This document shows, one piece after another, positions 1 through 6,064 of a DNA stretch of 7,632 nucleotides. A program made the translations under genes and the position numbers. The DNA is taken from contig JAAYKZ010000464.1 in the NCBI GenBank assembly GCA_012522165.1, forward strand, positions 1 to 7,632, written 5' to 3'. Under the pieces are notes generated by a model. That model had not been told where the DNA came from, ran no database searches, and saw only the letters and a list, made by a program, of their open reading frames with translations. This stretch comes from Clostridiales bacterium (GTDB lineage Bacteria; Bacillota; Clostridia; Caldicoprobacterales; UBA3941). Position 1 is the first letter of the stretch. The number at the start of each line of letters is the position of its first letter.

Positions 1-126
1 CTATGTATAAAAATATAATGGAATTACTAAAATATAATAAATATACACTAACTTTATTAGTTCGACATTTTTTTATTATTTCCTCTTAATGATTAGTAAA
101 AATCCTTATATATGCAAAAGAATATT
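1..126. other. AT-rich intergenic region without a gene
   Basis: No open frame of useful length is present on either strand. On the minus strand an ATG at 69-67 follows a purine-rich stretch, but its frame closes after three codons. Apart from the promoter candidate at 58-86, I see only AT-rich spacer between the terminator of this operon and whatever lies to the left. Confidence 0.6.
58..86 (-). promoter_or_regulatory. Candidate sigma-H-like promoter with overlapping Spo0A box, reading leftward
   Basis: On the minus strand AGAGGAAAT (86-78) fits the sigma-H -35 consensus RNAGGAWWW at every position. After an 11-base spacer GTCGAACTA (66-58) fits the -10 consensus RNNGAATWW at all but one position. 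The heptamer TGTCGAA (67-61), an exact match to the Spo0A box, overlaps the -10 element. The site lies beyond the terminator of the upstream operon and would drive a gene starting to the left of the window. The matches are seen directly. Function is inferred, and AT-rich DNA gives such matches by chance fairly often. A Spo0A box on a -10 element would suggest repression rather than activation. Confidence 0.3.
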
Positions 127-154
127 AAAAAGACACTGCTTTACTCAGTGCCTT
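127..154 (-). terminator. Rho-independent terminator closing the operon
   Basis: Read on the minus strand, AAGGCACTG (154-146) pairs with CAGTGTCTT (138-130) to make a 9-bp stem with one G-U pair and a 7-base loop. The U-rich stretch at 131-127 follows directly. The 5' arm starts inside the TAA stop codon (155-153) of the last gene, so terminator and coding end overlap. No other convincing terminator occurs between the genes of the window. Confidence 0.85.
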
Positions 155-734
155 AGCATGTAATTATCTCATTTTCTGTTATTATTATGTCCAATGGAAC
201 ATCCATGAAGTCTACTGGAACTTCCTTTATAACCTGAAAACTATATGCCAATCCTATCTTAAGTGTATTTGGGGATACCCTTTTAAGAAAACCATCGTAA
301 TAACCTTTACCATATCCTAGCCTATTTCCTTTTCTGTCAAATGCCAACCCAGGTACCAAAACCACCTCTAAGGTTTCCGCTTTAATTGGCCTTATTAAAT
401 CATTTTTGGGCTCTAAAAGGCCAAAGTGGGATGGTACCAATTCATTCATATGAAGAATCTGGGATGCAATAAGCTTTGTAGTTTCTATTACGCAAACTGG
501 CACCGAAACTTTTTTTTCATCTCTTAGAAGCTCCTTTATAATCTCAATTGTTCTCACTTCACTTCTAACACTTACATAGCTCATATAATTCTTATACGAA
601 TTTTTGTTTAACAATGAAAATAATTGGCTTTTAATCTTACTGCTCCTGTCTAGAATTTCTTCTTTAGTTAGCCTATTCCTTAATTCTTGCATTTCTGTCC
701 GCAGCTGATTTTTTTCTTTGATTATATCTTTCAT
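153..734 (-). CDS. fau: 5-formyltetrahydrofolate cyclo-ligase (methenyl-THF synthetase)
   Basis: This cytoplasmic enzyme converts 5-formyl-THF plus ATP to 5,10-methenyl-THF, returning the stored folate to one-carbon metabolism. The 193-residue product has the family's usual size. It has the N-terminal KNQLR element (residues 8-12) of the ATP/substrate site and the diagnostic glycine-rich stretch at 127-150, with VPGLAFD, then NRLGYGKGYYDGF. The conserved C-terminal segment MDVPLDIIITE is at 177-187. The frame is open to an ATG at 755, but I chose the ATG at 734 because GGAGG (745-741) stands six bases before it; the earlier ATGs would put that site inside the gene. The start is one base after the alr stop codon, and the ribosome binding site lies within the last alr codons, so the two are probably co-transcribed and translationally coupled. 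The gene ends at the terminator. The family assignment is secure; the symbol follows E. coli usage (fau/ygfA). Confidence 0.93.
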   Translation of the reverse strand: MKDIIKEKNQLRTEMQELRNRLTKEEILDRSSKIKSQLFSLLNKNSYKNYMSYVSVRSEVRTIEIIKELLRDEKKVSVPVCVIETTKLIASQILHMNELVPSHFGLLEPKNDLIRPIKAETLEVVLVPGLAFDRKGNRLGYGKGYYDGFLKRVSPNTLKIGLAYSFQVIKEVPVDFMDVPLDIIITENEIITC

Positions 735-735
735 C

Positions 736-1857
736 TTAGTCCTCCACATATACACGGGGAACCCTTTTATTTATATTGGTAACAACCTCATATGAAATAG
801 TACCATATAGTTTGGCAATATCATCAGCATAAATACTTTCATTGCCTTGCTGTCCAATCAGCACTACATCATCTCCTATTTGTGCTTCTGGTATATCTGT
901 AACATCCACCAGCATTTGATCCATGCATATATTACCTATGATGGGAGCCTTCTTGCCTCTTATTATAACCCAACCTTTATTGCTTAATAGCCTGCTATAA
1001 CCATCACCATATCCTACAGGAAGAGTGGCTACTTTTCTAGATCCCTCAGCAATGTAAGTTCTCCCATAACTAACACTGCATCCTAAACCAATTTCTTTTA
1101 AATAAACAATTTTCGTATACCAATTTAGTATTGGCTCTAGTCCTAAACTTTTCTTTGTACTATATTTTGGCTCATATCCATACATTCCAATACCTGTTCT
1201 AACTAAATTATAATGGGATTCAGGATAATTAATTATAGAAGCTGTGTTTGCAGCATGAATCCATCTAGGTTTTATACCCGCTTTTCTTATTGCCCCTAAT
1301 ACCTTATTAAAACGTTCTAACTGCATTAATGAGTATCCATTGTCATCACATTCATCTGCACAAGCAAAGTGAGTGAATATTCCTTCTAATACTAAATAAT
1401 CCATTTTCCCTATTTCAGTACATAAACTAGTAGCTTCATTAACATCTCTAACTCCAATTCTACCCATTCCACTATCTATTTTAACATGTACTTTGACCTT
1501 TTTCTGTTTATTTCCTGCTTTTTGATTTATTAACCTAGCCATTTCTGTAGTAAAAAGACAGACAGATAGATTACAATCTACTACTAAGTCTATTTGATCA
1601 ACGCCAATGCCGCTTAAAACTAATATATCGCAATTTATACCAGCTTCCCTTAGTTGAACACCTTCTTCCGGCACAGCAACTCCTAAAAACCTAGCCCCTG
1701 ATTTTAATGCTTGATTTGCAATTTCTACAATACCATGACCATAGGCATTGGCCTTAACAACTGCCATTAATTCAGTGTCAGGGTTAAGTAGACTCTTTAT
1801 TTTCTGTATATTCCTATCCAACTTATTAAGATTTATTTCTACCCTAGTAGGTCTCAT
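736..1857 (-). CDS. alr: Alanine racemase
   Basis: This PLP enzyme interconverts L- and D-alanine in the cytoplasm, supplying D-alanine for peptidoglycan. At 373 residues it is full length for the fold-type III family. The PLP lysine is K35 in AVVKANAYGHG, and the second catalytic base is Y264 in SVSYGRTY. The segment HVKIDSGMGRIG (124-135) carries the usual lysine (K126) and the arginine near the PLP ring (R133). The C-terminal domain shows CMDQMLVDVT (311-320) and the closing pattern GTISYE...RVPRVY. The ATG at 1857 is preceded by AGGGGTGA (1869-1862) with four bases between, a reasonable ribosome binding site. The 93-base gap upstream, with its own TATAAT, suggests that alr can be expressed apart from the ior genes. 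Nothing in the sequence shows whether it serves anabolism or alanine catabolism. Confidence 0.96.
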   Translation of the reverse strand: MRPTRVEINLNKLDRNIQKIKSLLNPDTELMAVVKANAYGHGIVEIANQALKSGARFLGVAVPEEGVQLREAGINCDILVLSGIGVDQIDLVVDCNLSVCLFTTEMARLINQKAGNKQKKVKVHVKIDSGMGRIGVRDVNEATSLCTEIGKMDYLVLEGIFTHFACADECDDNGYSLMQLERFNKVLGAIRKAGIKPRWIHAANTASIINYPESHYNLVRTGIGMYGYEPKYSTKKSLGLEPILNWYTKIVYLKEIGLGCSVSYGRTYIAEGSRKVATLPVGYGDGYSRLLSNKGWVIIRGKKAPIIGNICMDQMLVDVTDIPEAQIGDDVVLIGQQGNESIYADDIAKLYGTISYEVVTNINKRVPRVYVED

Positions 1858-1875
1858 GAAATCACCCCTAAGGCA

Positions 1876-1904
1876 ATTATACCTATCAATTATTCATATT
1901 TCTA
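1876..1904 (-). promoter_or_regulatory. Candidate sigma-A promoter for alr
   Basis: On the minus strand a perfect TATAAT (1881-1876) is preceded, after 17 bases, by TAGAAA (1904-1899), which matches four of six positions of TTGACA. The expected start of transcription, near 1869, falls at the alr ribosome binding site and would leave a leader of only about 12 bases. The -10 match and spacing are good, but the -35 is weak and the leader unusually short, so the call is tentative. Confidence 0.4.
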
Positions 1905-1955
1905 GAACCACATCTTGCTTTTTTTATATATTAGTGGATTGTAACAGGTTCTAAA
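1901..1955 (-). repeat. Long-loop inverted repeat between ACT gene and alr
   Basis: On the minus strand TTTAGAACC (1955-1947) can pair with GGTTCTAGA (1909-1901): seven perfect pairs plus one G-U and one terminal A-U pair, around a 37-base loop. The 5' arm covers the TAG stop codon of the ACT gene and the 3' arm overlaps the -35 of the alr promoter candidate. No U-run follows, so it is not an ordinary terminator. It may be a protein-binding or mRNA-stability element, or chance. Confidence 0.3.
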
Positions 1956-2382
1956 GCTCATATACCTCTTGACTAGATAAAATATTAACCTTTTTTTCTT
2001 TTAGAGCCTTAATGGCCCTGTCTGTATTATCTAGCTTAAATAGAATTAAAGCTTTCTGTGAGGGTCTTCTAACAAAGGAATACAAATACTCAATGCTAAC
2101 ATTAAGATGGCTAAGTATTTCAAGAACTTGATGTAAGCCTCCCGGGCAATCTGGTACTTCTACAGCTAATACATCTGCAGTATTTACAGTAAAGCCTGCT
2201 TTCTTTAAGACTTCCACCGCCAGCTGGGGTTTGTTTACTATCATTCTGATTATTCCAAAATTAGTTGTCTCTGCTATAGATATAGCACTGATGTCTATAT
2301 TATTTTGACTTAATACATTGGTAACCTGTACTAAGCGACCCTTTTTATTTTCTAGGAATACAGAAATTTGTTTTACAGTCAT
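1951..2382 (-). CDS. Tandem ACT-domain protein, probable amino-acid-sensing regulator
   Basis: The 143-residue product consists almost wholly of two ACT domains. The first is at about 4-60, with KQISVFLENKKGRLVQVTN and the glycine/leucine turn typical of the fold; the second is at about 71-135, with VEVPDCPGGLHQVLEIL. ACT domains usually bind small ligands, often amino acids, at domain interfaces. With no catalytic domain attached, this protein presumably regulates a partner or acts as a sensor. The frame is open to an ATG at 2412, which would overlap paaK. I chose the ATG at 2382 because GAGGGGAG (2395-2388) lies five bases before it and the ACT fold begins there. The gene is 13 bases after paaK, so the partner may be PaaK or IorAB and the ligand an aromatic amino acid; that is inference from position. 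ACT proteins of this stand-alone type are known, but their biochemical role is not, as far as I know, established. Confidence 0.85.
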   Translation of the reverse strand: MTVKQISVFLENKKGRLVQVTNVLSQNNIDISAISIAETTNFGIIRMIVNKPQLAVEVLKKAGFTVNTADVLAVEVPDCPGGLHQVLEILSHLNVSIEYLYSFVRRPSQKALILFKLDNTDRAIKALKEKKVNILSSQEVYEL

Positions 2383-2395
2383 TTTATCTCCCCTC

Positions 2396-3694
2396 TTATT
2401 TTCTTCTATCAAGCACTCTTATAGCTTTACCCTGACTTCTTTCAATGGTTTTAGGTTCAACTAATTTCACCTTGGCAGATAAACCTAGGGTGCATTGGAT
2501 TTCATTGGCAATTCTTTGTTTCAAATTTTCTAATTTGCGAACTTCATCGGAAAAAAGATTTTCAGATACTTCTACCCAGATTTCTAAACTATCCATATTG
2601 CCAACCCTATCTATAACCAACAGATAATGTGGCTCTGTCTCACCAATATTTACTAAGATACTCTCAATCTGAGAAGGAAATACATTAACTCCGCGAATAA
2701 TTATCATATCATCTGTTCTTCCTAGAACCTTATGCATTCTTGCATGGGTACGTCCGCATGGACATGGTTCATAAGTGAGTTTACTTATATCTCTGGTCCT
2801 ATACCTTATAACAGGGATTCCTTCTTTAGTAATAGTAGTAAACACTAACTCCCCTTCACTACCTTCAGGCAGCACCTCTCCTGTTTCTGGATCAACTATC
2901 TCAGGAATAAAGTGATCTTCCCAAATGTGTAAACCATCTTTATAATGACACTCACTAGCAACGCCAGGTCCAATTATTTCGCTTAATCCATAGATATCGA
3001 TGGCAGTAATTCTTAATTTTTCCTCTATCTCCTGACGAAGCTCTTCAGTCCAGGGTTCAGCACCAAAAATGCCGTATTTAAGTTTTAACTCCTCCCTAGG
3101 GATTATCATTTCTTCTAACACTTCAGCTATATGCAAGGCATAGGATGGGGTACAGGCAAGGACAGTAGTGCCAAAATCCCTCATGAGCATAACCTGTCTT
3201 TTAGTATTACCCCCAGATATGGGAATAACCGAAGCTCCTAAACGCTCAGCACCATAGTGTACTCCTAATCCCCCAGTAAATAGACCATAACCATAAGCTA
3301 TTTGTATAACGGAATCCTTTGTTGCGCCCCCACAAGCCAAGGTTCTAGCCATAAGTTCTGACCAGGTAGTAATGTCTCCCCGTGTATACCCTACAACAGT
3401 AGGTTTACCTGTAGTGCCGGAAGATGCGTGGATTCTCACTATTTCACTTAATGGAACTGCAAAAAGCCCATAAGGATAGTTATTCCTTAAATCATCTTTT
3501 GTAGTAAAAGGTAGTTTACTTAGATCCTCTATTCCTTTAATATCTTCAGGAACAATGCCTCTTTCCTGCATTAAGCTTCGATAGTAAGGAACATTATAGT
3601 ATACCCTCTCAACGGTTTTAACCAATCTTTGACTCTGTAGTTCCCTCAGTGTTTCGCGTCCCATGCATTCAGAGGGTCTATTCCAGTACATCAT
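2396..3694 (-). CDS. paaK: Phenylacetate-CoA ligase
   Basis: This AMP-forming enzyme of the ANL superfamily joins phenylacetate or a similar arylacetate to CoA using ATP. In the 432-residue product the phosphate-binding loop HASSGTTGKPTVVGYT is at 89-104, the adenylate motif YGLSE at 235-239 and RYRTRD at 297-302. The hinge region GRTDDMIIIRG is at 325-335, and the C-terminal lysine expected for adenylation is K423 in SQGKAIRV. A CPCGR element (311-315), common in this family, is also present. The frame is open to 3718, but the family begins near MYWN, which supports an ATG at 3694 or 3691. I took 3694, which forms an ATGA overlap with the iorB stop; AGGAAGG (3713-3707) lies upstream at a rather long distance. 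Position after iorAB suggests that its CoA ester is the product or substrate of IOR. The true acid (phenyl-, hydroxyphenyl- or indoleacetate) cannot be read from sequence. Confidence 0.92.
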   Translation of the reverse strand: MMYWNRPSECMGRETLRELQSQRLVKTVERVYYNVPYYRSLMQERGIVPEDIKGIEDLSKLPFTTKDDLRNNYPYGLFAVPLSEIVRIHASSGTTGKPTVVGYTRGDITTWSELMARTLACGGATKDSVIQIAYGYGLFTGGLGVHYGAERLGASVIPISGGNTKRQVMLMRDFGTTVLACTPSYALHIAEVLEEMIIPREELKLKYGIFGAEPWTEELRQEIEEKLRITAIDIYGLSEIIGPGVASECHYKDGLHIWEDHFIPEIVDPETGEVLPEGSEGELVFTTITKEGIPVIRYRTRDISKLTYEPCPCGRTHARMHKVLGRTDDMIIIRGVNVFPSQIESILVNIGETEPHYLLVIDRVGNMDSLEIWVEVSENLFSDEVRKLENLKQRIANEIQCTLGLSAKVKLVEPKTIERSQGKAIRVLDRRK

Positions 3695-4296
3695 ATATTT
3701 ACTGCACCTTCCTCGCACTCTATTCTAGTATTGTACCCTATATTAAAGGCTTTTAGATTATCCTCCACGGTCTTGGGTGGTACAATACTTCTAAGTACCT
3801 CCTCCCAGTCCTCCTTTTCTATACTCATATACTGTGCAAGTACTCCCATCAAGACTGAGTTGGATACCCGGAGATTGCCTATTTCTTTAGCTATTTCCTG
3901 AGCATTAATGACAAAAACATTGGAAATCTCATTTACAAGCTGATTTAGAATATCATCAGGATATTGAGCAGCGCCAGTTATAACAGGCATAGGATCTATG
4001 GCTTGATCGTTTACTATCAACATGCCATCCTCTTTCAAATAATGAATCCATCTTAATGCCTCCATCTTTTCAAAGGCCAATAGAATATCTGCCCTTCCCT
4101 CTTCTATTAGGGGAGAAGATACTCTATCCCCGAAACGAACATGGGTTACCACACTTCCTCCCCTTTGGGCCATTCCATGCACCTCTGATACCTTTACATC
4201 ATATCCCATTTTGCATGCAAGACTGCCTAAAACTCTACTGGTCAGCAGTGTTCCCTGTCCCCCAACCCCTACAATTAATATATTCGTTTTTTTCAT
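3691..4296 (-). CDS. iorB: Indolepyruvate:ferredoxin oxidoreductase, beta subunit
   Basis: This is the smaller subunit of the oxygen-sensitive enzyme that oxidatively decarboxylates aryl pyruvates to aryl-acetyl-CoA, passing electrons to ferredoxin. The 201-residue protein is a single gamma-type domain of the pyruvate:ferredoxin oxidoreductase superfamily. It has the nucleotide-fold-like start ILIVGVGGQGTLLTSRVLG (6-24) and the diagnostic EVHGMAQRGGSVVTHVRFG (38-56). The ATG at 4296 overlaps the iorA stop codon by one base (TAATG). The likely ribosome binding site AAGGAG (4312-4307) lies within the end of iorA with a 10-base spacing, so translation is probably coupled to iorA, as expected for a fixed-ratio complex. 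The 3' end overlaps paaK by four bases. Its ligand is inferred from the iorA partner and from the paaK neighbour; the domain alone would also fit other 2-oxoacid oxidoreductases. Confidence 0.93.
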   Translation of the reverse strand: MKKTNILIVGVGGQGTLLTSRVLGSLACKMGYDVKVSEVHGMAQRGGSVVTHVRFGDRVSSPLIEEGRADILLAFEKMEALRWIHYLKEDGMLIVNDQAIDPMPVITGAAQYPDDILNQLVNEISNVFVINAQEIAKEIGNLRVSNSVLMGVLAQYMSIEKEDWEEVLRSIVPPKTVEDNLKAFNIGYNTRIECEEGAVNI

Positions 4297-6023
4297 TAAT
4301 AGTCCACTCCTTCCAAGGCATTAAATCTGCATACCTGTGTACAAAGCTTGCATCCATTACATAAAGCATCATTGATAAATATTCCGTCGTCCTTCTTCTG
4401 AATAGCAGGGCATCCCAGTCTTAAACAAAGACCACAGCTTGTACATTTTTCTTCATTTACCTTTAATGGCGAAGCTTGAGACTTGTCAAGTAGTGCACAA
4501 GGTCTCTTAAAGATAATAACTGATGGCTCATCTCGCTCAATTTCTTCTTTAAGAGCCAATTCCGACTCCTTTAAATTAAAAGGATCTATCACTCGTACAT
4601 TATGAATGCCTGTTGCCTTGACCAATGCTACCAAATCTAAGGCTGGTACAACTTCACCCTTTATTGTGCGTCCAGTAGCTGGATTATCCTGATGTCCTGT
4701 CATGGCCGTTATAGAGTTATCCAAAATCAATATAGTGGAAACCCCTTTATTATACACAATATCAATTAGTCCACCAATTCCAGAATGTATAAATGTAGAA
4801 TCTCCAATAACACCTACAACCTTTTTAGAAAAATCTTTGCCACGAGCTTTTTCAAAACCATGTGCCATGCCTATACTTGCGCCCATACAAATACAAGCAT
4901 CAATACCCTCCAAAGGCGACAGAGCCCCTAGTGTATAACATCCAATATCCCCCATAGCAGTAAGTTTTAATTTTTTCAAGTTATAAAATACTGCTCTATG
5001 AGGACATCCAGGACACAAAACAGGAGGCCTATTAGGCAGCTCTTTCTTTTCTTTTATTATTACGCTATTTCCTTTTATGGCTCTTTCAATCATATTTGAA
5101 CTATATTCTCCTTGTACAGAGAACAATTCTTTGCCAATAACTTGTACTCCCCAACTTTCTATTTGCTCTTCTATAACAGGCTCCAATTCCTCTAGAACGT
5201 ATAATTTGTCTACTTTGGAAGCGAAATCTAAAATCAAATCTTTAGGTAGGGGATGAACCATTCCTAGTTTTAAAAAGGATGCTTCTGGAAGAACTTCTTT
5301 AGCATATTGATATACTATGCCACTTGCTATTACACCAATACTTGGATCTCCTTCTTCCACTTTGTTTATTTCAAATTGGCAAGAATCCTTGGCCAATTTT
5401 TCCATTCTTTGCTCTACAGCAATATGACGAGCTTTAGCCATAGCCGGCATCATAACATATTTTTTAGGATTTTTTACATATTCCTTAAAAGCTTTAGATT
5501 CTGGCTTAGCTAATTCAACCATACTTTGTGAATGAGCCACTCTAGTAGTTAATCTAACTATCACTGGTGTATCATAAGTCTCACTTAGTTCAAAGGCCAG
5601 TTTAATATAATCCTTTGCTTCTTGGCTATCAGAAGGTTCCAACATAGGTACATGGGCCGACCTAGCGTATAATCGACTGTCCTGCTCATTCTGAGAACTA
5701 TGCATACCAGGATCATCTGCAACAACAATTACCAATCCTCCATTTACACCAGCATAAGAGGCTGTAAATAAAGGATCTGCAGCTACATTTAGGCCTACAT
5801 GTTTCATAGAAACTATAGCTCGACCACCAGCTATAGATGCACCAATAGCAACTTCTAAAGCCACCTTCTCATTTGGTGACCATTCGGCATAGATTTCATC
5901 ATATTTAGCAATAAATTCTGTTATTTCTGTACTAGGAGTTCCTGGATAAGCGGTTGCCACCGCAACACCAGCCTCATAAGCTCCCCTAGCAACTGCTTGG
6001 TTTCCTAACATTAACTTCTTCAC
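4296..6023 (-). CDS. iorA: Indolepyruvate:ferredoxin oxidoreductase, alpha subunit
   Basis: This is the catalytic, thiamine-diphosphate-dependent subunit of IOR, which works with IorB in the cytoplasm. In order, the 575-residue chain shows the PP-type domain start with TAYPGTPSTEITE (24-36) and KHVGLNVAADPLF (74-86). Then come CPGCPHR (337-343), the ThDP/Mg motif from GDST (407-410) to DN (435-436), and a C-terminal ferredoxin domain. The latter has CTSCGLCLRLGCP (527-539) and CNGCKLCTQVC (555-565), spacing that fits two [4Fe-4S] clusters; the second set lacks the usual proline after its last cysteine. The start is a GTG at 6023, chosen because AGGAGG (6035-6030) stands six bases upstream; the next in-frame ATG (residue 5) is less well placed. 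The gene is 41 bases after the symporter. Full-length domain order separates IorA from pyruvate and 2-oxoglutarate enzymes, but not phenylpyruvate from indolepyruvate preference. Confidence 0.95.
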   Translation of the reverse strand: MKKLMLGNQAVARGAYEAGVAVATAYPGTPSTEITEFIAKYDEIYAEWSPNEKVALEVAIGASIAGGRAIVSMKHVGLNVAADPLFTASYAGVNGGLVIVVADDPGMHSSQNEQDSRLYARSAHVPMLEPSDSQEAKDYIKLAFELSETYDTPVIVRLTTRVAHSQSMVELAKPESKAFKEYVKNPKKYVMMPAMAKARHIAVEQRMEKLAKDSCQFEINKVEEGDPSIGVIASGIVYQYAKEVLPEASFLKLGMVHPLPKDLILDFASKVDKLYVLEELEPVIEEQIESWGVQVIGKELFSVQGEYSSNMIERAIKGNSVIIKEKKELPNRPPVLCPGCPHRAVFYNLKKLKLTAMGDIGCYTLGALSPLEGIDACICMGASIGMAHGFEKARGKDFSKKVVGVIGDSTFIHSGIGGLIDIVYNKGVSTILILDNSITAMTGHQDNPATGRTIKGEVVPALDLVALVKATGIHNVRVIDPFNLKESELALKEEIERDEPSVIIFKRPCALLDKSQASPLKVNEEKCTSCGLCLRLGCPAIQKKDDGIFINDALCNGCKLCTQVCRFNALEGVDY

Positions 6024-6040
6024 TTTAATCCTCCTAGATT
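6024..6040 (-). promoter_or_regulatory. Strong ribosome binding site that fixes a GTG start for iorA
   Basis: AGGAGG at 6035-6030 on the minus strand is the full Shine-Dalgarno core and ends six bases before GTG at 6023-6021. It is the evidence for the GTG start; the first in-frame ATG, 12 bases further on, would have a poor 18-base spacing. Confidence 0.85.
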
Positions 6041-6064
6041 GTATAATTCTGTTAAATAATAAAT

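Noticed and set aside
735..755. Upstream ATG at 755 as the start of the folate cyclo-ligase
   Set aside because: It would overlap alr, lacks a ribosome binding site and would place the strong GGAGG at 745-741 inside the coding region.
1748..1954. Open frame on the plus strand across the start of alr
   Set aside because: It lies opposite the conserved alr N-terminus with the PLP lysine, resembles no family and has no good ribosome binding site; it is an antisense shadow.
2383..2412. ATG at 2412 as the start of the ACT protein
   Set aside because: It would overlap the end of paaK and add ten charged residues outside the ACT fold; the ATG at 2382 has the better ribosome binding site.
4056..4364. 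102-codon plus-strand open frame across iorB/iorA
   Set aside because: It is antisense to the diagnostic motifs of iorB and the ferredoxin domain end of iorA; composition is that of a reverse-complement shadow.
6024..6064. TACAAT in the gap between symporter and iorA as a second promoter
   Set aside because: The -10 match is fair, but nothing like TTGACA occurs 16-18 bases upstream, and the 41-base gap is ordinary within an operon.
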